From Candidatus Colwellbacteria bacterium RIFCSPLOWO2_12_FULL_43_11 (GTDB lineage Bacteria; Patescibacteriota; Minisyncoccia; UBA6257; Colwellbacteraceae): a stretch of DNA of 27,011 nucleotides. The DNA lies in contig MHJB01000011.1 of the NCBI GenBank assembly GCA_001817805.1, forward strand, positions 1 through 27,011. The letters run 5' to 3'. Positions 16,609-22,810 of this stretch are shown here, piece after piece. The notes beneath the pieces were generated by a model that saw nothing but the letters and a program-made list of their open reading frames with translations, ran no database searches and was not told the origin of the DNA. The stretch's first letter is position 1. Every line of letters begins with the position of its first letter. The translations under genes were made by a program, and so were the position numbers.

Positions 16609-17091
16609 ATGGCAGCTAGGCAACTAGGCAGAGCCGTAGTGCTCCAATCTTTGTACGAGTGGGATTTTTATAATCGCGCCGTAAGCCTTAAAGAATCCCT
16701 GGAAAGAAACCTGGAAGAGTTTGCTCCGGGGTTTAATGAAAAGAAATTCGCAATGGACTTGGCTCACGGCGTTGAAACTAAAGTTGATGAGCTCGATGCC
16801 ATTATCACTAAATCCGCTCCCGAGTGGCCGGTAGCCCAGTTGCCCATTGTAGATAGGAACGTTTTGCGCATGGGTTTATACGAGCTTATTTTTGGCAATC
16901 GTGCGGAAGTGCCTCCAAGAGTGGCCATTAACGAAGCCATAGAATTGGCCAAAACTTATGGCGGACAGAATTCAGGCAAATTTATAAACGGTGTTTTAGG
17001 GACAATTTACCGTGAGATAGGCGAACCAGACCAAGACCCGGAGAGACACGGTAAAAAAGAAAAAGATGGACCTAAAAAAACTTCAAAGTAG
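16609..17091 (+). CDS. nusB: transcription antitermination factor NusB
   Basis: With NusE (S10) it binds boxA of rRNA transcripts for antitermination. The 160-aa all-helical protein shows family blocks ARQLGRAVVLQSLYEWD (N-terminal, 3-19), PIVDRNVLRMGLYEL (about 85-99) and the RNA-binding end PPRVAINEAIELAKTYGG then FINGVLG. A charged tail of about 20 residues (PERHGKKEKDGPKKTSK) extends beyond the usual end and overlaps the rnc start by 26 nt. Confidence 0.94.
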   Translation: MAARQLGRAVVLQSLYEWDFYNRAVSLKESLERNLEEFAPGFNEKKFAMDLAHGVETKVDELDAIITKSAPEWPVAQLPIVDRNVLRMGLYELIFGNRAEVPPRVAINEAIELAKTYGGQNSGKFINGVLGTIYREIGEPDQDPERHGKKEKDGPKKTSK

Positions 17092-17764
17092 AATTAACCT
17101 TCAGTTTGAGTCGGAAGACTTGCTTAAAGAAGCTTTAACCCACCGTTCTTATGTTAACGAGAACCCAAGCTGGCCTTTTAAAAATAATGAGCGGTTGGAA
17201 TTCTTGGGAGATGCCGTTTTAGAGCTTGTTATAACAGAAGAGCTCTTCAAGCACCTGCCCAAAAAAGAGGAAGGTGAGCTCACTATGCATAGAGCGGCCT
17301 TAGTTAACGCCAAGATGTTGGGGAAAATTGCTAGAAACATTGGCCTCGATGAAGAAGTTTTAGTTTCAAAAGGGGAAACCAAAGAAATATTAAATGGCAA
17401 CGGCGAAACCATTTTAGCCGATGGAATAGAAGCCTTAATAGGAGCTCTGTATTTGGATGGAGGCTATGATGCAGCTCAGAAATTTATCAGGACATTTATC
17501 TTACAGGAACTGGATTCGGTTATTAAGGCCGGCGTTAAGGACGCCAAAAGCTTGATTCAGGAAATGGTTCAGAGTGAACATGGATTTACTCCTACTTATA
17601 GAGTGATTGAAGAGTCCGGTCCGGCTCATCAAAAGGTTTTCAAAGTCGGTCTATACGTTGGTGAAGAATTAAGGTCCAGCGGCACGGGGAATTCCAAACA
17701 AAACGCCGAATTGGTTGCTGCCGAGAAATTAGTCAGTAAACTTAAAGCAAAGAGTATAATTTAA
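17066..17764 (+). CDS. rnc: ribonuclease III
   Basis: Double-strand-specific RNase acting in rRNA maturation and mRNA decay. The 232-aa protein has the nuclease domain signature ERLEFLGDAVLEL (E45, D49) and the second acidic pair in ADGIEALIGALYLDGG (D119, E122), then a double-stranded RNA-binding domain (about 155-228; ending NSKQNAELVAAEKLVSKL). The start overlaps the nusB end by 26 nt, suggesting coupled translation. smc follows after 11 nt, the rnc-smc order common in bacteria. Confidence 0.96.
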   Translation: MDLKKLQSRINLQFESEDLLKEALTHRSYVNENPSWPFKNNERLEFLGDAVLELVITEELFKHLPKKEEGELTMHRAALVNAKMLGKIARNIGLDEEVLVSKGETKEILNGNGETILADGIEALIGALYLDGGYDAAQKFIRTFILQELDSVIKAGVKDAKSLIQEMVQSEHGFTPTYRVIEESGPAHQKVFKVGLYVGEELRSSGTGNSKQNAELVAAEKLVSKLKAKSII

Positions 17765-17775
17765 TTATCTGAACT

Positions 17776-19893
17776 ATGTTTTTAAGAAAACTTGAACTTC
17801 AGGGCTTTAAGTCTTTTGCCGATAAAATAAGCCTTGATTTAAGCCATGGTATTACGGCTGTTGTCGGTCCTAATGGTTCCGGCAAATCCAATATTACCGA
17901 TGCTTTAAGGTGGCTTTTGGGTGAAAGGGAAGCCAGGAACTTGAGAGGCGGCAAGGTGGAAGATTTGATTTTCGCCGGTACCAAAGACAGGCCGCGTATG
18001 GGCATGGCCCAAGCTTCGATGTATTTTGATAATTCTTCGGGCTTTTTTCCGGTTGATTATAAAGAAGTTTCCGTCTCGCGTCGTTTGTCGAGAGACGGTG
18101 AGTCGGAAATACTTTTAAACAAATCGGAAATACGTCTTAAAGACGTTATCGATTTTTTTGCCAAGTCCAGAATGGGAGCGAGGGGACTCTCTATTGTGAG
18201 CCAGGGAGAGAGCGATATTTTTATCAATTCTACCCCCTTGGAAAGGCGTGAAATGATTGAAGAAATTCTTGGTCTTAAAGAATATCAAATAAAAAAAGCG
18301 GAAGCTGTGAGAAGGCTCAAAAACACCGGTTTTAATTTGGAGAAAGCCAACGCCTTAATTGGTGAGCTCGCTCCTCACTTAAGGATGCTTAAGAAGCAAG
18401 TTTCCAGATACGAAGGTAGGGAGGAAATTGCCGGCGAATTGAATGAATTGGAAAACCGCTACTATGGAAGTCGTCTTAAGAAAATAAAAGATGCTTTATT
18501 GAAACTGCAACCCGCCCTAAAAGACGCTGAAAAAGAATTAAGCAAGCAGGAAGTGGTAACCAAAAAACTGGAAGCGGAAATAACCGATGTTAGAAACTCC
18601 GGACCGGAGACGGACGAAAAAATTAAAGTTATCCAAGAAAAGAGGAAAAATTCACTTGACCGTAAGTTTAATTTTCAAAAAGACCTGAATAGATTGGAAA
18701 CTAGGCTTGAGCTTACCCAAAACTTACCCGATGTAAAAGAAGTCAATCTTTTGGCCGCCTTAAAGGATGTAAGAAATTTAGCTTATGCTTCGGTTGAAGA
18801 GGGAACCCTGGAAAGACTCAAGGACACTGTTTCTAAAATAGTGAGTTTGATAGACAACCTATTTTCTAAAGGCAATGACGCTTCGGGAGAGCTCAAAAAA
18901 TCCATGGCAAAACTTGAAGCAGATATAAAACAAACCGATAAAGAACTTAAAGACCTTGATATTGCCGAGGCCGATTCAACTAAGCACATCCGACAGTTTA
19001 ATGAGAAGTTTAAAGAAATCTTTATCGCTTTTGAATCCGAGAGAAATAAGCTGATTAAGTTAAAGGACGAGAAAAATTCTTTGGTTTTTGAAAGCGAAAA
19101 ACTAGACATCAAATTAAAAGACTTATCGGTCCAAATCCTGGAAATTGGAAGAAAGGCATCCGATTTTGATGTTTGGTCCGGAGTACCCCTGGAAGACGAA
19201 GAGGTCGCGGTCAGAAGAATGTTTAGGTTAAGGGGAGAACTCTCGGCTATCGGTGAGATAGACCAGAATACTATTAAGGATTATAAAGAAACGGAAGAAA
19301 GGCATACATTTCTTGTGGATCAAGTTAGTGATTTGGAGAAAGCAGTTACTGACCTAAATAAGTTGATTGAGGACCTGGATTATAAGATACGACATGAATT
19401 TAATTCCGCCATAAGCCACATTAGTGAGGAGTTTAATAAATATATCAACGCTCTCTTCGGTGGTGGCAAGGCTAAACTCACCGTCGAAGAAGAAAAAGAT
19501 GAGAGGGTATTAGATGTGGAGGTGGAAGGTCTAGAAGTCCAAGCTAACGAAAAAGTGGAGAGCGGAGTTTATATTGATGTAAGCTTCCCTAGGAAAAGAT
19601 TAAAAGGCCTGGAAGTTTTGTCCGGTGGAGAGAAAGCCCTGGTTTCCATCGCGGCTCTATTCGCTTTAATTTCGGTTTCTCCACCACCGTTTCTGGTCTT
19701 GGACGAGATAGATGCCCCGCTTGATGAAATAAATGCCAGGCGTTTCGGCGAACTGCTTAAAAATTTCTCCAAGAAAACACAGTTTCTTATAGTCACTCAT
19801 AATCGGGCAACCATGGAGGCGGCTGATGTCTTGTACGGCGTCACTATGTCTGCCGATGGAACTTCCCAGGTTTTATCCATAAAGCTGAATTAA
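17776..19893 (+). CDS. smc: SMC-family chromosome segregation ATPase, short form lacking a recognisable hinge
   Basis: ABC-type ATPase for chromosome organisation. The N-terminal half-ATPase has Walker A GPNGSGKS (31-38) and the Q-loop region VSQGESDIF (141-149). The C-terminal half has signature LSGGEKALVSIAALFAL (from 615), Walker B FLVLDEIDAPLDE (from 639) and the H-switch VTHNRATME. The C-terminal neck matches SMC (ELSAIGEID...DYKETEERHTFL). Total length is 705 aa against about 1150-1200: coiled coil runs from about 170 to 315 and 375 to 500, and the linker of about 60 residues between (315-375) has no glycine-rich SMC hinge pattern and no CxxC zinc hook. scpA/scpB are not in the window. 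SMC is preferred over SbcC/RecN because of the neck sequence and the rnc-smc order. Confidence 0.88.
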   Translation: MFLRKLELQGFKSFADKISLDLSHGITAVVGPNGSGKSNITDALRWLLGEREARNLRGGKVEDLIFAGTKDRPRMGMAQASMYFDNSSGFFPVDYKEVSVSRRLSRDGESEILLNKSEIRLKDVIDFFAKSRMGARGLSIVSQGESDIFINSTPLERREMIEEILGLKEYQIKKAEAVRRLKNTGFNLEKANALIGELAPHLRMLKKQVSRYEGREEIAGELNELENRYYGSRLKKIKDALLKLQPALKDAEKELSKQEVVTKKLEAEITDVRNSGPETDEKIKVIQEKRKNSLDRKFNFQKDLNRLETRLELTQNLPDVKEVNLLAALKDVRNLAYASVEEGTLERLKDTVSKIVSLIDNLFSKGNDASGELKKSMAKLEADIKQTDKELKDLDIAEADSTKHIRQFNEKFKEIFIAFESERNKLIKLKDEKNSLVFESEKLDIKLKDLSVQILEIGRKASDFDVWSGVPLEDEEVAVRRMFRLRGELSAIGEIDQNTIKDYKETEERHTFLVDQVSDLEKAVTDLNKLIEDLDYKIRHEFNSAISHISEEFNKYINALFGGGKAKLTVEEEKDERVLDVEVEGLEVQANEKVESGVYIDVSFPRKRLKGLEVLSGGEKALVSIAALFALISVSPPPFLVLDEIDAPLDEINARRFGELLKNFSKKTQFLIVTHNRATMEAADVLYGVTMSADGTSQVLSIKLN

Positions 19894-19905
19894 TTTTGAA
19901 AAATG

Positions 19906-19937
19906 AAACACCCCTGGCTTTATTACCAAGGGTGTTT
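19906..19937. terminator. bidirectional terminator between smc and the opposing small gene
   Basis: Stem AAACACCC (19906-19913) / GGGTGTTT (19930-19937) with an inner TGG/CCA stem and one C-A mismatch. On the minus strand it is followed by a T-rich run (CATTTTTC), so it best serves the minus-strand gene ending at 19951; on the plus strand it lies 12 nt after the smc stop. Confidence 0.65.
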
Positions 19938-19950
19938 GCTTTAACGGCTT

Positions 19951-20214
19951 TTAGGGGCCGTATTCCTTTAAGAACTCTTCTATGACAGTAAGTCTTTGCC
20001 ATTCGTCTTCGGCATAAGCTGCCATTCTGAAAAGCGCTGTTTCCTTGGCATAAGAGGGGAGGATTCTTAATCTTCCGTTTTCACCGGGCGCTTGAATGCA
20101 CGGAGCTTTTTGGTACACTCGGTACCAGTAATCAAAAGATTTAGAATCTTCTCCTACGCCAAAACCACAGAACTCTTCTGTAGAGTCTTTCTCACGTTTA
20201 CTTTTATGTATCAA
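19951..20214 (-). CDS. small hypothetical protein, TTG start
   Basis: 87 aa, acidic and aromatic-rich, with no signal peptide or membrane segment; family not recognised. Visible pattern: a charged N-terminus (HKSKREKDSTEEF), a middle with FDYWYRVYQKAPC, and a helical C-terminus (ALFRMAAYAEDEWQRLTVIEEFLKEYG). The codon pattern looks genuinely coding, and the gene ends 14 nt from a terminator in the right orientation. Against it: the only start is TTG (20212-20214) with no Shine-Dalgarno or clear promoter. The frame stays open and coding-like for another 20 codons up to 20274 without a start codon, so this may be a 5'-truncated remnant. Confidence 0.5.
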   Translation of the reverse strand: MIHKSKREKDSTEEFCGFGVGEDSKSFDYWYRVYQKAPCIQAPGENGRLRILPSYAKETALFRMAAYAEDEWQRLTVIEEFLKEYGP

Positions 20215-20230
20215 CGTGGTATTTATTTGT

Positions 20231-20271
20231 AAGGAGCGGGCGACCTTTCCGGGTTTGGCCGCTCCTTTTTT
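20231..20271 (+). terminator. strong intrinsic terminator, plus strand
   Basis: AAGGAGCGG (20231-20239) / CCGCTCCTT (20259-20267), a 9-bp perfect stem, followed by a run of T to 20271. No plus-strand gene ends just upstream; smc ends 340 nt earlier. It either backs up the smc terminator or ends an unannotated plus-strand RNA. Confidence 0.7.
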
Positions 20272-20306
20272 ATCTTAGAGCGACCACCCTGGCAGGTCGT
20301 TATTTG

Positions 20307-20323
20307 TATACAATTATTGTATA
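20307..20323. promoter_or_regulatory. operator-like palindrome upstream of the L,D-transpeptidase promoter
   Basis: TATACAAT, one central T, ATTGTATA: an 8-bp perfect inverted repeat with a 1-nt centre, the shape of a dimeric regulator site. It lies 28 bp upstream of the -35 box. Confidence 0.45.
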
Positions 20324-20350
20324 GATGTGTCAAATAGTATGCCTATTTAA

Positions 20351-20379
20351 TTGACATAGAGTTCAATATATTGTATTAG
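20351..20379 (+). promoter_or_regulatory. L,D-transpeptidase promoter
   Basis: Perfect TTGACA (20351-20356), a 17-nt spacer and TATTAG (20374-20379). The predicted start is near 20386, leaving a leader of about 118 nt. Confidence 0.65.
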
Positions 20380-20385
20380 TACTTA

Positions 20386-20503
20386 TAGCTTCAGCTACTG
20401 GTCGAAGGCTTGAGGCATGTCCTTATTAATTAATTAATCTAAGGATTATGCCTCGGGCTCTCTGTGTACCAGAGCTTTACGGCTAGTCCTTTAACAAATT
20501 TAT
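20386..20503 (+). promoter_or_regulatory. structured 5' leader of the L,D-transpeptidase gene
   Basis: Two clear hairpins: GAGGCAT(20412-20418)-G-TCCTTA(20420-20425), an A/T-only loop region, TAAGGA(20440-20445)-TT-ATGCCTC(20448-20454); then GCTCT (20457-20461) / AGAGC (20471-20475). A weaker CTTC/GAAG stem precedes them. I recognise no known riboswitch. The last hairpin ends 28 nt before the ATG and no Shine-Dalgarno is visible. Confidence 0.5.
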
Positions 20504-21244
20504 ATGAAGCGATTATTACTACCGCTTCTAGCTGTAAGTCTATTTCTTGGCAGTCATCAGTTGGCCTTGGCTTCAGAAGAAGGCAAACCAATGAAAGGAT
20601 TCGTACAGGTTATAGACGGATGTAGAGTTGTTAAATCGGGTTGTCTGAATATAAGACTTGGCCCAGGGACCGGCTTTAGAAAAGATGGTTCAATAAGAAT
20701 TGGTTCCATCTTGAGGGTTGATAGAAAAATAACCAATAATGCCGGGGAAATCTGGTATAGAATCAAACAAGACGCGCCGCTCAGGTTCCCTGAACGTATT
20801 CACGGTACTTGGTACGTTTCCGGCGAATTTGTGAGATTCATTCCTGGTCCTGTGGAACCCAAGTCAAATCCTCTAAAAGTTATAAAAGTGGATCTATCCG
20901 AGCAAGTCATTAGGGCTTACACGGGTGACAAGTTGGAAAGGGAGGTGCTTGTGTCCACGGGAGTTAAGGGCACCGAAACGCCTACGGGAGAATTCACAAT
21001 TCTTTGGAAGACTCCTTCGAGATATATGCAGGGACCATTACCCGGAATGAAAGATTCTTACGATCTACCGGGAGTACCTTGGGTAATGTACTTCACTAAA
21101 AGTGGAGCAGCGTTTCATGGGACTAACTGGCATAACAACTTCGGCAAGAAGCATTCGCATGGTTGTGTTAACCTGCCCGTTGATGAGTCTGAATGGCTTT
21201 ATTATTGGGCAGCTCAAGGCACTAAAGTGGTAATAGAAGAGTGA
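20504..21244 (+). CDS. secreted L,D-transpeptidase (YkuD) with an SH3-like domain
   Basis: Cross-links peptidoglycan stem peptides (3-3 links) or attaches proteins to the wall. The 246-aa protein has a signal peptide (basic MKR, hydrophobic 4-22, likely cleavage after A23), an SH3b-type wall-binding domain (about 43-113: LNIRLGPGTGF near the start, WYVSGEFVRF at the end) and a YkuD catalytic domain (about 123-246). The active site reads FHGTNWHNNFG then HSHGCVNLP, with catalytic C221 and H205/H219. Domain order is normal for small Ldt proteins. It stands alone with its own promoter, long structured leader and terminator, unlike the packed operons around it, suggesting separate control. Confidence 0.93.
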   Translation: MKRLLLPLLAVSLFLGSHQLALASEEGKPMKGFVQVIDGCRVVKSGCLNIRLGPGTGFRKDGSIRIGSILRVDRKITNNAGEIWYRIKQDAPLRFPERIHGTWYVSGEFVRFIPGPVEPKSNPLKVIKVDLSEQVIRAYTGDKLEREVLVSTGVKGTETPTGEFTILWKTPSRYMQGPLPGMKDSYDLPGVPWVMYFTKSGAAFHGTNWHNNFGKKHSHGCVNLPVDESEWLYYWAAQGTKVVIEE

Positions 21245-21278
21245 CGGAACGTGAAACGACGGGGGTAAACTGATAAGT

Positions 21279-21309
21279 ATGTAACTGATACTAAAGTATC
21301 TAATTACAT
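21279..21309. repeat. nested inverted repeat after the L,D-transpeptidase gene
   Basis: ATGTAA(21279-21284)-CT-GATACT(21287-21292)-AA-AGTATC(21295-21300)-TAA-TTACAT(21304-21309). Two perfect 6-bp arms, one inside the other. It could be a 3' UTR hairpin or an operator; it has no T-tract, so it is not a terminator. Confidence 0.45.
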
Positions 21310-21337
21310 GTTTAAACTTTATTCCTTAGTTGGTTTC

Positions 21338-21370
21338 AAAAGACGTAAGGGTTGACCTTGCGTCTTTTTT
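21338..21370 (+). terminator. L,D-transpeptidase terminator overlapping the rpsP promoter
   Basis: AAAAGACG (21338-21345) / CGTCTTTT (21361-21368), with an inner AAGG/CCTT stem around GTTGA, then further T. The rpsP -35 box begins inside the loop. Confidence 0.8.
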
Positions 21371-21380
21371 GTCTTATCAT
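21352..21380 (+). promoter_or_regulatory. rpsP promoter, nearly leaderless
   Basis: TTGACC (21352-21357), a 17-nt spacer and TATCAT (21375-21380). The predicted start is near 21387 and the rpsP ATG is at 21391. The -35 and half the spacer are made of the preceding terminator. Confidence 0.6.
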
Positions 21381-21390
21381 TTTCCAAGTT

Positions 21391-21639
21391 ATGTTAGCTA
21401 TAAAACTTACAGGCATTGGCAAGAAACATCAGAGGTCTTTCCGGGTAGTGATACAGGAGAAGCGCTCTAAGCTGGGCGGCCAAGCAATAGAAGATTTAGG
21501 TTGGTACAATCCTCGTACCAATAAATTTGAGGTGAAAAACGAACGCGTGCTATATTGGTTAGGTGTTGGCGCGCAGCCGACTAAAACCGTTCAGGAGATT
21601 TTTAAAAAGGCTAAGATTAGCTCTAAAGGTCGAAAGTAA
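21391..21639 (+). CDS. rpsP: 30S ribosomal protein S16 (bS16)
   Basis: 82 aa. N-terminal MLAIKLTGIGKKHQRSFRVV matches the S16 opening (MVxIRLxRxGxKxxPFYRIV), followed by the conserved EDLGWYNP block and the helix starting RVLYWLGVGAQPT. An in-frame TTG 39 nt upstream would add residues encoded by the terminator and promoter, so the ATG is chosen. khpA follows after 14 nt, as in the common rpsP-khpA order. Confidence 0.95.
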   Translation: MLAIKLTGIGKKHQRSFRVVIQEKRSKLGGQAIEDLGWYNPRTNKFEVKNERVLYWLGVGAQPTKTVQEIFKKAKISSKGRK

Positions 21640-21653
21640 AGTACAGATAGAAA

Positions 21654-21977
21654 ATGCCAGATTTTTCCGATCAGAAGTTTTTGGAATTCCTAGTGAAGTC
21701 CATTGTTGACCACCCGGATGATGTAAAGGTGGAGAGAAAAGTTGATGAAATGGGAGTTCTTTTAATGCTCAAAGTTAATGCTCAAGATATGGGTCAAATT
21801 ATCGGCCGCGACGGCAATACCGCCAAAGCGATGCGTGCCCTCTTGAGGATTGTCGGCATTAAGAACAATGCCCGCGTCAATCTGAAGATAGAAGAACCGG
21901 AGGGCAGTCTTAGGAAAGAAACTCCTAAGATTACTAGCGCCGTTGATAAAGTTATTGACGATATAAAGGATATGTAA
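21654..21977 (+). CDS. khpA: KH-domain RNA-binding protein KhpA (YlqC family)
   Basis: 107 aa. A single type II KH domain with the RNA-binding loop GQIIGRDGNTAKAMRALL (about 47-64), preceded by the family opening LEFLVKSIVDHPDDVKV. In other bacteria KhpA works with KhpB in RNA binding and cell-size control. About 30 charged residues follow the KH core, longer than the usual KhpA of about 75-80 aa. The stop codon lies inside a perfect hairpin. The usual next gene, rimM, is absent; repeats fill the gap before trmD. Confidence 0.92.
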   Translation: MPDFSDQKFLEFLVKSIVDHPDDVKVERKVDEMGVLLMLKVNAQDMGQIIGRDGNTAKAMRALLRIVGIKNNARVNLKIEEPEGSLRKETPKITSAVDKVIDDIKDM

Positions 21978-22000
21978 TTCCTGGGCAATGCCCAGGAATT
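21976..22000. repeat. perfect 11-bp hairpin overlapping the khpA stop
   Basis: AATTCCTGGGC (21976-21986), AAT, GCCCAGGAATT (21990-22000). It shares its last bases with the next palindrome. No T-tract follows, so it looks like a repeat element rather than a terminator. Confidence 0.7.
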
Positions 22001-22025
22001 ATCCCGAGCAACGTCGAGGGATAAT
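21998..22025. repeat. palindromic element with GAGC...GTCGA core
   Basis: ATTATCCC (21998-22005) / GGGATAAT (22018-22025), an 8-bp perfect stem around GAGC-AAC-GTCGA. The same core, with different but still pairing arms, occurs twice at 26778-26828. Confidence 0.65.
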
Positions 22026-22041
22026 CTTTATCGCAATGACA

Positions 22042-22074
22042 AATAAACCCCACTTTTATTAAGCGGGGTTTATT
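22042..22074 (+). terminator. rpsP-khpA terminator candidate
   Basis: AATAAACCCC (22042-22051) / GGGGTTTATT (22065-22074), a 10-bp perfect stem. The 3' arm supplies TTTATT but no long T run follows, so termination strength is uncertain. Confidence 0.55.
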
Positions 22075-22108
22075 GTTCAATAAACTTCCAAATAAAACTT
22101 AAGCGGTC

Positions 22109-22114
22109 CATAAT
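22109..22114 (+). promoter_or_regulatory. possible trmD -10 box
   Basis: CATAAT ends 8 nt before the trmD ATG, which would make the transcript leaderless. The -35 match 17 nt upstream (TTCCAA, 22086-22091) is poor. Confidence 0.3.
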
Positions 22115-22121
22115 TAATAAA

Positions 22122-22793
22122 ATGAAATTTGATATCATCACTTTGTTTCCGGAAGTCTGCGTTCCTTATTTTAAGGAATCTATTTTAGGCCGGGCGGTTA
22201 AAAATAAATTAATAGAAGTGAAAATCCATAATCTACGGGAGTATTCAAGGGATAAAAAGCATCAAAAAGTTGATGATAGGGCCTATGGCGGGGGACCGGG
22301 TATGGTTTTGCAAGCCCTGCCCGTTATTAGGGCGGTGGCCTCAGTTAAGAGTAAAAAGAAAATTAAGATCAAGGTAGTTGTTCTGTCCGCTAAGGGTAAA
22401 GAGTTTACCGATAAATTATCTTTGAGTTTTAGCAAATACGACCAATTAATTCTTGTTGCTGGGCACTACGAAGGCATAGACGAAAGGGTTATAAAAGTTC
22501 TTAAGACCTGCCTGCCGGCAGGCAGGGCGGAAGAGGTAAGTGTGGGGCAATATATCCTAAGTGGCGGCGAGCTTCCGGCTATGGTAATAGTGGATGCTGT
22601 CGCAAGGAAAATAAAAGGCGTTTTAGGCAAGTCCGAATCGCTTGAAGAACATAGGCTGGGAGCAGGCGTGCCGACCTATACCAGGCCCGAAACAATAAGC
22701 TATAAAGGCAAAAAGTATAGTGTTCCTAAAGTCCTCCTTTCCGGCCATCATAGGGACATAGAAAAGTGGAGACTTGAACATAAAAAGATTTAG
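22122..22793 (+). CDS. trmD: tRNA (guanine37-N1)-methyltransferase with an in-frame repeat insertion
   Basis: Methylates G37 of tRNAs with G36, preventing frameshifts. The 223-aa SPOUT-fold protein opens MKFDIITLFPE and has the substrate block DDRAYGGGPGMV (51-62). The knot region shows LVAGHYEGIDERV (111-123) and VGQYILSGGELPAM, and the C-terminal end is LSGHHRDIEKWR. Between these knot motifs sits TCLPAGR (129-135), encoded by a perfect 20-bp palindrome and absent from ordinary TrmD, where DERVI runs within a few residues into the DEE.S.G.Y segment. The C-terminus stops about 15 residues earlier than in E. coli. The flanking rimM and rplS are absent. Confidence 0.94.
   Translation: MKFDIITLFPEVCVPYFKESILGRAVKNKLIEVKIHNLREYSRDKKHQKVDDRAYGGGPGMVLQALPVIRAVASVKSKKKIKIKVVVLSAKGKEFTDKLSLSFSKYDQLILVAGHYEGIDERVIKVLKTCLPAGRAEEVSVGQYILSGGELPAMVIVDAVARKIKGVLGKSESLEEHRLGAGVPTYTRPETISYKGKKYSVPKVLLSGHHRDIEKWRLEHKKI
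22507..22526. repeat. 20-bp perfect palindrome inside trmD
   Basis: CCTGCCTGCCGGCAGGCAGG, fully self-complementary. It differs by one base from 26725-26744 in the repeat cluster beside tRNA-Val. In trmD it encodes CLPAGR. Confidence 0.9.
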
Positions 22794-22802
22794 TTATATA
22801 TT
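22774..22802 (+). promoter_or_regulatory. rpsB-tsf promoter
   Basis: TTGAAC (22774-22779), a 17-nt spacer and TATATT (22797-22802), overlapping the 3' end of trmD. The predicted start is near 22809, a leader of about 45 nt. Confidence 0.6.
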
Positions 22803-22810
22803 ATTCCCTG

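Noticed and set aside
21352..21390. TTG start adding 13 residues to rpsP
   Set aside because: It would translate the terminator stem and -10 region; S16 begins at MLAIKL.
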